From Marisa cornuarietis (Eukaryota > Mollusca > Gastropoda > Architaenioglossa > Ampullariidae): a DNA stretch of 64,000 nucleotides. This document shows positions 13,362-27,300 of the stretch, in pieces (the first letter of the stretch is position 1; every line of letters starts with the position of its first letter). The notes beneath the pieces are model-generated. The model saw only the letters and a list, made by a program, of their open reading frames with translations, made no database searches and was not told where the DNA came from. The stretch covers positions 16,218,501 through 16,282,500 of the forward strand of contig SMMW01000001.1 in NCBI GenBank assembly GCA_004794655.1, read 5' to 3'. Both the position numbers and the translations under genes were made by a program.

Positions 13362-16300
13362 AGATATTTTGCATCCATTACACCGCAAATTAAAGGAGTA
13401 CTTAACCCACAATGTTAGAGAATGGCGCTTGCCACTAACCTTTATCTGTGATCATCTGTATTATTTGAGGCTGATATAACTACATATACCACTGTATAGC
13501 CTGCTGGTCATCATCTATTTTGCTTTCATTTTCCTTGTAGTTTTAAAACTGTACGATCACAGTACACTTGTTTTTAGCTATTGTTTGGAAGACTGAATTT
13601 TGGCGAGTGCTCCTTGATCAACTATTTTCAGCATGATGTTTGTCTGCCTCCTAAAATACACCATCTGATGCTTTTAAGAAGAGCTTTTCAGTATTTATTG
13701 TATTACAAATGGCATCTTCCACATAAATCCTTCAATTTTATTGTCCCTTGTGTTGGAGTTCATCTTCATCTGCATATTATTTATAAGAAAAGAAATAATG
13801 TATAAAAGAAAGTTCTTTATCTCGGTGAAAAGAGATCTACATCAACCTGATCTCATTGCCATTTGTAGAGCTGCCGGCATAAACAGAGAGCTGGGAGGCT
13901 CATATTCAGCTTTTAACAGCACACTATCATCATGGTATCATAAGTCATGTCAGCAAAAAACTTCCCTGCTACAGAATTACATTTGACAAGATGATGTTTA
14001 CTGCTTTTTTATCTGATTTGTTATTTCCATGTTCTTGGCAACCTTGCTTATAGTTTTAGATTGGAACTTGCTTGCTGTTACTTTTGCTTATTCTTTCATT
14101 TCTGTCATTTTCATACAATCTTCACAACCTTCCCAATCACCTGTGCTGTCTACCCGCTGTTCTGTCCTGCCCATCCTGTCTGTGCTGCCTTTCCATCTGA
14201 CCATTGTGGAATTTTTGTGGGTGCCATTATCATTTTGCTAGTGTTTCATTAACAGTCATATGCATGAATATTTTATTTAAATTAACTTTGGATCCAATAA
14301 CACCATGCTGGTTTTAGATAAGTAAAGAGATGAAAAAAAGGTGTAAATTTTAAAGTGTGTGATATTCATACCACAAGGACTAGTTACTTTGTAAATTGTA
14401 AATATTAATATTTTAGACCTACTGATCAACCTGACCACATGAGATTAAAAATGGTGGGACTGTGAGTGTGTAGGAGTGTGTGTGAGAGAGAGAGAGACAA
14501 TGTGCATACAATCATAAATGAATACAGTTGCATATGAATGTACGTGTCCACACATCTCAACATACATTATTTCCAACATAATGACATAGCTAGTAGAAAA
14601 AATGAGCCTAAAATTTGGTGGGAAAATCAGTTAAACCACCACAGGAGTCAGTTTGACCACACTCCATAGCTGATTTGACCACTACCTATAGTCGATTAGA
14701 CCACTTCATCATCCATTCATGTTCTAATTCAACCAGAAAAGAATTTTCATTTAGTCTACTTTATCAGCGTTGATTGACCTGCACAGGTCAATCTTTATTG
14801 TTTTTATTATTTCTGTGTGCACAACTCTACAATTCCCTTTTACAGCTTTAGATTTCCTGAACTGAATTTGCTTGCCTCTTTTTTTTATAAATAACTAAAG
14901 GTTGTTTCTCGTTAAAGTTTGAAAGTGATTATAGCCTGAAACACAGTGTAACAATAGTATCACGTGGTGTGAACCCAAATATAAAAGAACATTGATACAT
15001 AAGATTCGCAACCCCTTTGGATGGTCTAAGTGCCTTTCCTGCAAACCTTTTAACACTTCTGGGTCTGCACAACGCTCTTGTCTTTTATCATTTATTTGAG
15101 CATGCACCTCTGCAGATGAATAATTTGAATAGTAATTTATAATCAATGGTCCAATCAACACTAGACTGGTCAAATCAACTCTTAGTTGTGTAATTGACTA
15201 TAGACAGTGGTCAAATTGATCAGTCACCATAATCTATACCCAAACCCATTTCTAATTATTTGTATTTAGAATGTCTGTGTTGTGAGTGGATTGATGCATA
15301 ATATCTTTTGCGTGGAGTTATATATGTATGTATTCCTGACTGTGTGTGTGTGTTGCAAACGTCTTTCATTCACACAGGTGTTGTCCAGTATCTTTGACCC
15401 CTATTTCTTCAGTGAGCGTGAAAGATAAAGTGGAGGTTACATACATAAAGCAAAGATCAGCAGTATATTTGTTAAAAAGTCAGGATTTCCAGAATAAATT
15501 TGAGAAAGATGCAGAAATATGATGATTTTAGACTACAAAAGTTTGGTTTCCAAGTGTCAGTTCACTACACCCAGTCATGATTTGTTCATCATTTTTTAAA
15601 TTGTATTGTTACTGCAGTTACTGACTGAAGTCTTGTCAAATTTGATATCACATTTATTTGTTTCATGCTTAAATACAATATAATCTCCTAGTTTTCACAT
15701 TTTAATGTGTAGAGTGGGCTTTTTGCTTTGTCATACTGTTTCCTATCTCAAACACTGAAATTTTATTAGATTAAAAGTTTAATCATCTATTACTTTCCAG
15801 ATAAGTTGATGAAGCCATTTAGTGATGCGCATTTGTCAACCTTTATGATGCAATTAATTTTGTTATTTTATGTTAGATAATGTGTTAAACAGCTATTAAA
15901 TGTTCACTGCTTCGGTCTGTACTTGTGTTTGTGTGCGCTTTTGCTCACGTATGTGTGGGGGTCACCCGATCTGTGTGTCCCCTTCTGTCAGAAAAAGACT
16001 CCAAACTGACGGTCACTACTCTGATTCGGTAATAATTACAAGTTCAAGTAACTGTTTTACTAAACATTCAGCTTTCTATAGCTAGCTAGCCGAAAATAGT
16101 TTTCTCAGAACAGAGATCTGTATGTAATAATGTCACTGGAATTTCCTCTTTCCTTACACCTACTTTATTACTTTACAACTAAAAGCATAGTTAAATAAGG
16201 AACTATAGAAGAAGAGACAACGGAAAATTTACCTCCACTTCTGTTACCTAAACTTTGTCGATTATTCGCTATAAATAACAACTCTATTTGGTGTTTCCTT

Positions 16301-17049
16301 CTTTGTTGTAGTATCTGGCGGCAACCAGATTTAAACTTGACTCCTCTCCCAACTTAAAGTCAGTAATTTATTCATCCATACATGTTGCATGACGCACACA
16401 CACGAGGTTTTTACAAGCACAAGGTATTGTTCAGTTCTTTTTTAACAGGTTCAGCTATCTTTCTCAACCTTTTGACGTCCCACTTCTGGTTTCTTTTTCC
16501 TTGGTGGAGCAGTTCCCCAAAACTCAAAAGGTAGAGCGTGTGTAAACACCGTTTTTCTCAGAAAACATTATGAGATTCTTTACTTAGTCCGTCTGACTTT
16601 AGGCACAGGTCAATCTTTAACTGTCTCGCTATTCTATTCATCCAGAAATTACTAGCACTTCGTTTACAAACTTGGGAGAAGTCACCAAACATCTGCCTGG
16701 GTCAGTTGCCATTAGCGATACGTTTTTGTATGTTTCATTTCGCTCAAAATTTGTTGATGACACAGATCTGGATTCTTCTGAGACGTGTTGCACATGCAAA
16801 CTCTCTTCTTTTTTTTTTTTACCTCACCTAATATAGCCTTGAGGCTTTGCTGTTTTGTGATGTGTCCATGTGTATTCCTTTGCTGTTTTGTCTAAGTGTA
16901 TGTGTTGTACATTTTAGTATCTGTTTTTAGATGTGCGTGTGTGTGCACGCAGATTTGCGTAGGTGGAAAAAAACCCACAAAGTCGAACCATAATATCAGG
17001 CTTGCATGTACGTGCGATATTTGTGTAAGCTTCTAGCGATGATTGGCTG
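13362..17049. other. Gene-free interval
   Basis: I see no supported exon here. The interval is AT-rich, with a foldback element at 14615-15235 described separately. Short open frames lack recognisable domains. Confidence 0.4.
14615..15235. repeat. Foldback / MITE-like element with imperfect terminal inverted repeats
   Basis: The left end contains CTGATTTGACCACTACCTAT and AGTCGATTAGACCAC. The reverse complement of the right end contains ATTTGACCACTGTCTATAG then TCAATTACAC, so the ends are inverted copies. Each arm also holds short internal direct repeats of the TTTGACCAC phrase. No open frame between the arms resembles a transposase, so it would be non-autonomous. Confidence 0.5.
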
Positions 17050-17245
17050 TCTTGATGACACCACGTACCTGAGAGGTGAGGGTGTTCTTGGCTTATTTCC
17101 AAACGTTCGCCTCAATGACTGGCCTCGATGACGTTTTGTGCTACGGTGTAAGTAGGTGAAATTCTCGATGTATACCATGGCTCAAGCCGTTTTCACTAGA
17201 AGTGAAGGTCGGCAAGTCACCTTAAACCTGTCACCTTACACCTTT
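17050..17245. repeat. Duplicated block, also present at 30255-30445
   Basis: Shared phrases in the same order and orientation include tcgatgacgttttgtgct / tagatgacgttcagtgct, then catggctcaagccgttttca / catggctcaggccgttttta, then cacctgtcacctta-type endings. The second copy lies about 1.1 kb upstream (minus strand) of receptor-like gene 1. This could be an old segmental duplication of a 5' flank. No coding function is seen. Confidence 0.45.
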
Positions 17246-17454
17246 TTTTTAAGTGGGATTCGGAGAGGCAGAAACGTTTTTTGACTCATTAGATATCCGT
17301 CATTATACACAGCTGAAGTTATCAGGTTATTTTGATGCGTTTAGTCTTGTACGAATAAAGAGTGGACTACACGCGAACCGACAGTTTGACAAACGACAGA
17401 GCAAAGGCGGTACGTGAAGTGAAAATTAGTGGAGAAGTGGCCACTCGGGTGATT

Positions 17455-17600
17455 ATGGGTTTTTTTCCATTTAGCAACTAAGGCTATATCACGGCAAAGC
17501 AGCCAGCCCTGTAAACAGATGCGATATGCAGAAAATGAGCACTGTGCCCTAGACGTGATCTGAACCCAGGACATCCAATCCTAACTGAATTTGCAGTTGT
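17455..17600 (-). mobile_element. tRNA-derived SINE, copy 4, truncated
   Basis: On the minus strand it shows the B-box match GGTTCAGATCA followed by the body phrases seen in the other copies (gcatctgtttacagggctgg, gatatagccttagttgct). It is truncated at both ends relative to copy 1. Confidence 0.65.
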
Positions 17601-18201
17601 CCACTCGCACGCACATCACTCATTAGCATGATAAAAATAAGTCAGAACATTATAATTGCGCAAAATACTGTAATTAAAAGTCGCTTTAAAGATTCGAATG
17701 TTTGCGCGAGTGACTGTTCTTGATAAATTATATATACTTTTTTTTTTTGAAACTTTGCTAACCATGAAGTATGAAATATAGTTTTAAGTTACTTAAAGAT
17801 TTATAAAATAATTATTATTTCATCTTTAAACGTACGACGACTTGATAGTCATGAATATTCATGCCAACGTGACAGGCTCAGTCTCCACGCGGCGATCTCT
17901 GATCCCACATCGCATTGCGCGAACGCCGGCGTTTGGTCGGGGCAATGGGCAAACCGACGTTACAAGATTCACCCTAGCTAGGTCCAATCTAGGTCCAATC
18001 TTGCGTGTTTGCTGGGGAGCAGCAGCAATGGTCTTCGTTTGATAGCGAACTACAAATTATGATTGACAAAGATTTACACCACATCGTGGTTACGTTAAGA
18101 CAGACGTACAAACAACAAATAATTCAGTCAAATTGTACACAATCACGTACATCACATCTATTTTATTTACTTCAACAATGTTCCTACTGGCTATACAGGT
18201 T

Positions 18202-18228
18202 GGTCATCCTCCATTTCTGGAAACGACC
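18202..18228 (-). promoter_or_regulatory. 27-nt GNRA-loop hairpin, copy 1
   Basis: On the minus (gene) strand the left arm is GGTCGTTTCCA, the loop GAAA and the right arm TGGAGGATGACC, with one bulged G. It lies 1.7 kb downstream of the stop of receptor-like gene 1, beyond copies 2 and 3, and may belong to a lost gene copy. Confidence 0.4.
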
Positions 18229-19434
18229 GTTGATGAGTGTTAAAACACAACCGAAATAGTTATGTAATCACAAACATTCATAGTGCGCCAATAATAAAAA
18301 GCGAACCAGACCTGAATTTATTCAAAGTAGCTGTTTAAAGGAAGAGAATAATTTGGGGTTGAACAACTTCATTGAACCAAAAAGATTACTTGACACTATA
18401 GTCCTTAACAAGTAGAGTATAAAAAGGTTAAGGAAAACTGAGCAAAGAACTATTGGAGGGGGAAGTGACGAGATGATAAACGTGAGAAATAGAGTTTAAT
18501 AGGTTTTGGGATGAATGCACATTAAAATGAACTTACATTTAACGAGGATATTGTACTGGCATTGCGACACCAGGTAAGGCAGACGCTCGATTTTTAAAAC
18601 AATCGAGAAATGGAAGTAAAATATGTCAGTAAATAATATTTACTGTACATATCTATTTCTCAACCACCAAATGTACCGATACACATACGAATGAGCACAA
18701 GCACACCATTTTTAGAGTGGATATCAAATGTGTGTGCGCGCGGGCACACACACACACACAGTCATGAGTAATAAGGTAATGAGTAAAAAGCTTACCAAGC
18801 GTAAAAAAATTAAGTAACAGAATAATGATATATAGATAAAACACTGTAGGTACTAAAAGAAAATCGTTAAGTGCAATAAGCTAGCAGGACAAACAGTACA
18901 GTCGTGAGCGTTTAGCCTAGTTCACCCTAGTTCTGTGGGTGTGTTCTTAGGTGTTAAAGATGGCAGTGACCTACCAGAAAAAGAAACTCTCAATACACCA
19001 GGGGAGGGGAGTGACTCCCTTAAGACTCTTGAACCCTCAACGAAAGATGTGGAACGAAAGTTGTTTGAGAGTAAGAGAATTGCTACAAACAAACAAACAA
19101 ACAAATAAGTAAAGCAAGAGTCTAAGCGTGCAGTATATTTATAAACGTCGCCACATGCTTCTGCAGCCGCCATATGACTGGCCGGTTTTACTCGATCGTT
19201 TAGTAACGACTTTGAGTACCATACCTCGCATAGACATCTCGGCTTTGTACAGTTCAAAAAAAAGTCTACACAAGGACACTGATGTACGAGTAAATTCGAG
19301 ATAAAAATAAAGGAAAGTTGCACTACTGGCTGTATACCTTTTTTTGCGTCTTTATCAGGCTGATCGTTATGGCTACGTTCCCTAGAGACGTTGGCTAATC
19401 ACATCAATCATAGTGATAAGGCTGCACAAGAATT

Positions 19435-19461
19435 GGTCATTGTCCATTTCTGGAAACGACC
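19435..19461 (-). promoter_or_regulatory. 27-nt GNRA-loop hairpin, copy 2
   Basis: The left arm is GGTCGTTTCCA, the loop GAAA and the right arm TGGACAATGACC. The change relative to the consensus falls on the bulged position. It lies about 490 nt downstream of the stop of receptor-like gene 1 and could be in the same 3' UTR. Confidence 0.45.
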
Positions 19462-19819
19462 GTGGCTCATTTTTGAACAAACAAACAAACAAACAAACAA
19501 ACAAACAAGGGAAGAGAAAGAGAGAAGCGTCTCGTTTTTCAATAAGTATGCGTAAACAAGATCTAGGTGCTTTTTGAAAGTGAGGTGGGAAAATCAAGAC
19601 TTGAAAGCAATTAGGAAGAACTATGAAAAAAACACATCTAATGCAAAAAATAAGAAACAAAATATCAGACAGTTCATTACAAACGATAACTATCGGATAT
19701 CCCATACCTGTGAAAAGGTTAGCGACTATTAGAAGACAGCTGGGAAAAATGTGAAAATATATTAACGAAAGTAAAATCATTAAATAAGCAAAGGACAAGA
19801 TTTAAAGATGTAATGTTGT

Positions 19820-19846
19820 GGTCATTCTCCATTTCTGGAAACGACC
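19820..19846 (-). promoter_or_regulatory. 27-nt GNRA-loop hairpin, copy 3, in the 3' UTR of receptor-like gene 1
   Basis: This is the consensus form: left arm GGTCGTTTCCA, loop GAAA, right arm TGGAGAATGACC. It starts 104 nt after the stop codon of gene 1, almost the same distance as in gene 2 (105 nt). Confidence 0.55.
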
Positions 19847-19949
19847 GTTGCTCTTAGTACGAATAAAAGCCAACATACAGAGCAGGTTACTGTCATAATA
19901 AGACAAAAATCATCATTTAGTCTAGCTCAAAAAAAGGTCAGAAAATATC

Positions 19950-21285
19950 TCAAGCAGATGTCTCGTTCAACCAAGAAACCTCTGTCACCGTTTGTTTTTC
20001 GACACCTTGTTTCTCTGCTTCCTTACTGAGGCTCACCTTTTCCTGTAAACAAAGAGTTACCGGAACAGATTTCTTATAAAAATAATCAAATGCAAATCTT
20101 TAATTTAATACCAAACCCCGAAAATATAGTATGCTATCAGAAAAAGTTCTGATTGTGAGAATGGGGCAAATAAAAGGTTACTGAAACAGATGCCTTCTAA
20201 AAGAATCAAATGCTTCATCTTATTTTTAATTTTAGAAAACCTGATAATTGGCTTGCGAAGACTGTTCTCTGTCTTTTTTTTTCGACCATGGATCTACCTC
20301 CATTTAAGTATCTCATGTTTGCTCTGTGAGTTATGTTGTGCCGTATACCTGTTTTCGTTGTTCTTTTACTGCGCCGTCGTCTCCACCTGTAGACCGCGTT
20401 TTCTTAACGGCCTATGAGGCGTATTGTTCATCTAGGCCATGTTATCAGCAGTTTTTGTTTTGTTTTGTTTTTATTTATTTATTTTGCTTGATGGCATTAG
20501 TTTCCCCGACCGGTTCTCTACAGTTAAAAACTTTGTTGGTTCTGATTTACGAACCATGCGCTCATCACAGTTTCTCAGCTACAGGTCTCGTGCATTTCGC
20601 GCTGTCGATTGCACCGCTTGATAAGTGTTTCTTTTGACTCTTACACCATGAATTCTCTCAACTGCTAATACTTTCTCATCACCATCATCATAATTATAAA
20701 TTATTAAAAAAATCTAACTTTTCAGAGTATGGCATCTGGGACTATATGAATACAGCAAAGCCCAACTATTCATTTCGGATTAAAACTGATTGATTTCGGA
20801 CTCAGCTTCAATGACAACCGTCATGTGGTAGTACTGATCGTCAAAAATAATAAATGATTTCATTTTTTATGATTAACAACATACCTGTTTATCACTCTTG
20901 TCATTGTATGAAGCCTTGAAATCATTCTTGTGAAGGCGGTGACAATACCGTTTCCTGTACACGTAAACCATGAAGACCAGTGAGGTCACTATAAAGACAA
21001 CAACACAGCCAACCACAACAGGCGTGATTATGCCGCCCGACTGGTCGACATCAACTGGATGTTCCTCTCCAATCTGTGCAGCATAACCTAAAATGTCTAA
21101 ACAAAAATAAATAAATAAAAATAATAACTATTCTTAAGACATCGCACATAAGACGCGCATACTGTATAGTCAGCCATTTACCCAAGTGCTAATAGCTTTT
21201 CTTATAAATAGATGCCTATAACTGAATGTTGTGCAACAATATTTATGTTATCACTGGTTCACTTCTGAGACAAAGATCAAACTTA

Positions 21286-21346
<61 letters not shown>

Positions 21347-24300
21347 CCTGTTGTGCATAGCTCTTCGTGATAAATTTCGACTGAAAATGTGTAAAGCTCA
21401 CGTACCTGGGCACTGAGGACACAAACTTGTTATTTCTGCGATGTCTTTATTGCTGCAAAGGTGGGCGCAACAGGCCTTCTGATTTGTTGATACGTTGAGG
21501 TACGACCCCCCTGGCGGACAGTCCAGGGGAGGCGCGGGTGATGTGGTTAAGTGGAACCCTGCAGTATGTTTAAAAAATACATGGACTGTTGTTGTTAAGG
21601 TGGATTGTGATAGTCAAAGAGGAGGGAACACAATGTGTTAACATATTACACACTAATAAAAATTGATTCCTAAATCTCAGTGTGACGAAAGGCAAGTAGC
21701 TAAAATGAAACACAGCGGTGCGCTTGACCATGCTTGACTTGTCTTCCTGCTGGTGCCGTAGTTATGAAACGAGAGCATCAAGGCATTGGAGAGCATCAAA
21801 AAAGGGAGACTTCAAAAAGAGCATCCTCTTTTTCGGATTAGAACCTGCATTAGAACAGCATCGACTCATCAGTTGATCGATCATCAAGAGGTACTGGAGT
21901 ACTGCAAGTACAAGCGCTGCTTGGCTGATTCAAGATATATACTGGATATATACTGGATACTGCATATTCAAGGATATTCTAAATCACAGTTCTGCATTAG
22001 ATATCGTGCGTAGGGAGCAATTGGAAAAAATACGTATACGTAGACATCTTGGACGAAGTGATTGAAAGACAGTGAGTGAGAGTCACACGTCGCGGGCAAC
22101 CACACCAACGATTCGAGGCTCAACCAGCGAGGTGTACGCATCGTGGGTGAAAACAACGTGTGAACTATCGCCACGTGGTATTGTTCCGCCATAGTCGACG
22201 GCTCCAAGGCACAGTCGGGTGGCGGACGAACCGAGAATAAAAAGGGGAGAAGTTTGTGCAAGTACTGGAGGCAAGGAGCATCGCATTTGATTGAGCATCA
22301 AGAGCATGAAGCGCTGCTTGGCTGATTCAAGATATATACTGGATATATACTGGATACTGCATATTCAAGGATATTCTAAATCACAGTTCTGCATTAGATA
22401 TCGTGCGTAGGGAGCAATTGGAAAAATACGTCTACGTAGACATCTTGGACGAAGTGATTGAAAGACAGGGAGTGAGAGTCACACGTCGTGGGCAACCACA
22501 CCAACGATTCGAGGCTCAACCAGCGAGGTGTACGCATCGTGGGTGAAAGCAACGTGTGAACTATCGCCACGTGGTATTGTTCCGCCATAGTCGACGGCTC
22601 CAAGGCACAGTCGGGTGGCGGACGAACCGGTAAGTGATCTCTATCGTTGCCCTACCATTTTTTATTTACTACCTCTGAGTAAAACTAAATACTAATTAAA
22701 TAAATAAGTTTCAGAGTAAAATCAACTCCAATTTTAGCCAAATTCCATACATAGTACTCCCCAAAAGATAAACTTTTCTTCCACTAAATAAGCTAAAAAG
22801 TTTTTTTTTTTTTTTTTTTTTTTTTAAACCAAAAGACCGCTGTTTCTCAGCACGCGTTCACAATGGGGGACCACCCTCGGAAAACCAAAAGAGGGAAAGC
22901 TAAACCTAGTGAAAAAATCATTACCAGAAGCCTGTCCAAAAAAAGCATGAAGTTTGAAGACGATTTTTTACTCAGTGAGACAAGCAGCGACTCACTATCA
23001 ACCGTGACTGACGAACAAAATCTTGACAACCACATTGATATAGACTCGGACGATGACTTCCAAGTCGTAGTAAGTAAAAATCGGAGAAGGAAACTTCTCC
23101 CTACAAAATCTCCCAAAGGACAAGGGAACGTGCCTGAGCTACGATTTCCCATAGTAATTGCCCCAGTTCAAAAAGAAAACAGGGCAATCGTAACAGCTGG
23201 CCCTGTCAAGTTAACCACAGAAGTTAAAAGAAAAATAGGTGAGGTCGCAGAGATACGGCCAAATCCCAGGACCAACAAACTAATCATTGGCTGCTCAAAT
23301 AAAAGCCAACAGGAAGAGGCAGCAAATCTTAAAATATTCCTAGGTCTAGCAATAACATGTTATCAACCAGGACAAAACATCTCTGTAAAGTCTGACAACA
23401 AAAAAGGACTAGGTGTAGTGAAGAATATCCCACTTGACGAAAGCCTGGACGAAATAAACGAATTATTAGCGAGCGACAAAGCCCCCAAAGTTAGAGCGCT
23501 AAAAAGATTCAATTTTAGAACCAAAGACAACAAATCTGCCCCAAGTAAGGCGATCCTCCTCGAATTCCAAAACAGCGAGACGCCTACATCAGTAAAAATA
23601 GGTTACCAAACTTACAGAGTTGAACAGTTTCATCAGACCGAACGGCAGTGTTACAACTGTAACGGCTTTGGTCACGTTGCAACTAACTGCAAACTCAAGG
23701 CGGTTTGTGGGCGATGCGGCGAAGGGCATGACACCAGAGCGTGCACAATCCAAAACAACAAGGACTTTGCCTGCATAAACTGTGGCACCACTGGCCACAG
23801 TGCTCGATATGGAGGCTGCCCTTGTAGGGTCATTCATAGGCAAGCCAGCCAGATCAGCGCAATTGGCCAAATGTCATACAGGGAAGCGCTAAACACGTCA
23901 AAAGAAAAGTACTGGTCCAGAAAGGACACAGCACCCACTAGGGAGCCCCTCAAAGAACAACAAACCCCACCTCCACCGGCCCCTCAGACAGCTTCCCGGT
24001 CAGAAAACCCTGTCCCAGCCTCACAGACCATAGAAGAAGCCGCGTCAGAGCTAGTAAATGACCACAACATAGAAAACCAGACAATAACGGAAAATACAAT
24101 GACCACCGATCAAGACAGTCACCCACCAACGACAACAGACCCGACAAAAACCACAGAGACCTGTGACAATCTTTCCGCAGTTGTCATGTCATTAATGGGG
24201 AAAATAAATGAATATAGCAGCAAGATTATAAGAAATGAAGACCTAAAAGAAAAAGAAATGCCAGTGTTAATAACTATGCTTCAAACCCTGTCAGGACTGA

Positions 24301-27300
24301 TGAACTTACTACTATATTAAAATGGATAACAAACAGGTGAAGTTTATGCAGTGGAACTGCAGGACACTAAATAGTAACAAACACGAGCTATTAAACTTCA
24401 TTAAAAATAGTTTGCCAGATGTAATAGCCCTACAGGAAGTAAACTTCGCCCGAGAACCAATTCCAATTCCAGGCTATAAATTCCCCCCTATCTACAAGTC
24501 GAGACCTAAACCACTCACAGGAGGAGTAGCTATCTATGTTAAAACCGAATTAATAGTCACAGAAGTAAACCACCAACTAAACCCCGAACTAGAGATAATC
24601 ATAGCTGAAATCACTTTACCATCAGGTAAAAAATTAAAAATAGCCAACATATACATCCCTAACATGTACAAATACAGCAAAATCACAGTAGATGATCTAA
24701 CAAATGTTTTCCTATCAGCCATTCTAATCCTAGGGGACTTTAATGCTAAAAACCCACTCTGGGATAGGGATAAACCAAAAGCAGACAAAGGAGGCAAAAT
24801 GTTAGAAGAAGCAATGGATAATTCGAATATGTGTTTATTAAATAATGGTCAGCCCACTCATGTTTATTGCCAAGGCGTTACAGACTCAACCTCAGCCATA
24901 GACCTATCAATATGTACCCCAGAACTAGCAAATATCTTGAAATGGGAAGTTTATGAAGAATACACCCTAGGGAGTGACCACTTCCCAATCATGATTGCCA
25001 TGCCAGAAACCAAACTAAATCACCCAAACCCTCAAACCTTCAGAATTAATACTAAAAAAACTAACTGGAACCTATACCAGTCACTAACATTACTGAGTGA
25101 GGTATGGCTCCCTGATGATGACATAGATACGAAGACAGCCAAACTGACAAACAGTATCATGAAAGCTATCCAATCGGCAACACCAAACGGCAACGGTAGC
25201 AAGTATAAATATGCTGGCCAAGCATGGTGGAATAAAGACTGTGAAAAGGTAATTAGAAATAGAAAATATAAACTAAAGATATGGAAGAAAAATAAAACTA
25301 TCGAAAACAGACTAGAATACAAAAAGTCACGGTCCTTAGCAAAAAACACTATCCTACAAGCTAAAAAAGATGACTGGCATAGGTTTACAGAATCTCTAGA
25401 TTTAAATTCAAACCTAAATGACAGCTGGAAAAGGTAAAATATCTTAATCAGGGCCCCAGGTCCACAATGCCAACCTTGTTGAAAGATGGTTTAAAGTATG
25501 AAACAAACCAAGAAAAAGCTAACCTCTTAGCGCAACAATTCCAAGATGCTAGCGCAGACTATAATCTAGACCCGGACTTCAAATTACATAGGGAACAGGC
25601 CGAACGAGACTTTCTACCCCCTTTAAACCAACAGGACCCTTTTAAATTAACAGAAAAAATAACTCAGGAAGAGCTTGAGCAGGCCCTAACAACTAAAAGG
25701 CCGGGATCAGCTCCAGGCCCAGACCTCATCACCTACGAAATGCTGCAAAAATGTCATCATAAAACTAAACTTCATATTTTAGAGCTTTTTAATGAAATTC
25801 TCGATAAAAGCTCACTCCCCAGCATGTGGAAAATGGCTACAGTGGTCCCAATCCCCAAACCAGGTAAGGAAAAGACATCCCCTGCTAGCTACAGACCAAT
25901 AGCGCTCACCTCGCAGTTAGGCAAGACGTTTGAAACAATAATCAAATGCAGATTAAACTACTACTGCGAAGTAAACAACATTCTACCCCCAGAACAGAGT
26001 GGGTTTAGGGAAAAACGTAGTACGATGGATCATATAACAGCCTTACAGCAGGAAATAATTAACGCTCATACCGAAAAAAGAGTGAACCTGTGTGGAGTGT
26101 TCTTGGACATTGAGAAAGCCTTCGACATGCTCTGGCATGAAGGTCTGCTCCAGAAACTCTACCGCATAGGCACTCCAAACAAAATCGTCCAATTAGTTCG
26201 ATCCTTCCTGTCAAACAGGAAAATAGCAATAAGAGTGGAAAACCAGACGTCTAAAGAGGTGCTGCTTGATAATGGAGTGCCCCAGGGGAGCGTCCTCAGT
26301 CCATTATTGTTTAACATAATGATCGCAGACCTCCCCAAATGTGTAAAGCACGTAAAAGTCAAACAGTTTGCAGACGACACCTCCCTCCTAGGAAAAGTAG
26401 AAATACGTAAAACAAACAACCCCGAGATACCTAAAATCATAGGAATTGACAAGATCCAAGAGGACCTCCATGAAGTAGCAAACTGGTTAAAATATAATGG
26501 CTTTAAATTATCAGCCCCCAAAACCCAGGCGATAATATTTAAAAAACCAAACCAAAAGATGGAATATCCCAAACTAAAACTAAACCAAACAACCATTACC
26601 TATAGCTCCCAGGTACAATTCTTAGGAGTAATTTTCTCGGATAAAACAAACTGGTCCCCCTATGTAGATAAAATAACGAAAGCTGCCAAAAAGGGAATTA
26701 ACCTAATGAGAGTAGTAAGTGGTAACAACTGGGGCACCCACCCAAAATCCCTTCTTAACCTATACCAAGCCCATGTAATGTCAAAGCTGCTTTATGCAGC
26801 CCCACTCCTAGTTCACCTGAGGTCAAACCACATAGCTAAACTCCAGTCAGTCCAGGCCCGAGCATTAAAAGTAGTGTTGGGTGTACCTTCGCACACTCCA
26901 AACCTGTCGATATTGGCAGAGACGGGACAAAAACCAATAGACCTGATTATCAAGGAGAGGACAGCCACCTACTACTATAAGACGCAGTGTCTCCCTACCG
27001 ACCACCCAGTCCGACAGATCCACATACAACCCCACAGACACAGAACAGGCCGCCCCACCCCACAACCCACTATTCAACAACACACCCAACATATAGAAAA
27101 CACAAAAGGAGCAGAAACGGCAATTACAGCACCCTACCCACACACCAACATGCAAACTCCACCTTGGACACTTCCGCGACCACAAATAGACACTGACCTC
27201 ACCAAATACAACAAAGGCAGCCACCAATACCAAATCACCTCAGAGATCAAACTCAAACTGAGCACCACCTACAAGGACTTTACACAAATATATACGGATG

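Noticed and set aside
18202..18228. Hammerhead ribozyme or histone-type stem-loop as an explanation of the hairpins
   Set aside because: The hammerhead core CTGATGA and the histone stem-loop consensus are absent.
19382..19798. Open frame on the minus strand including one hairpin copy
   Set aside because: Most of it is a low-complexity hydrophobic translation, and the hairpin copies elsewhere are in different frames.
21660..21790. A possible separate signal-peptide exon just upstream of module 2 of receptor-like gene 1
   Set aside because: The candidate ATG near 21732 is followed by a poorly hydrophobic stretch without a fitting donor, whereas exon 1 at 28924-29134 joins in phase.
25429..25437. 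Programmed frameshift in LINE ORF2
   Set aside because: The site does not form a canonical slippery heptamer and the break is better explained by an indel in an A-run.
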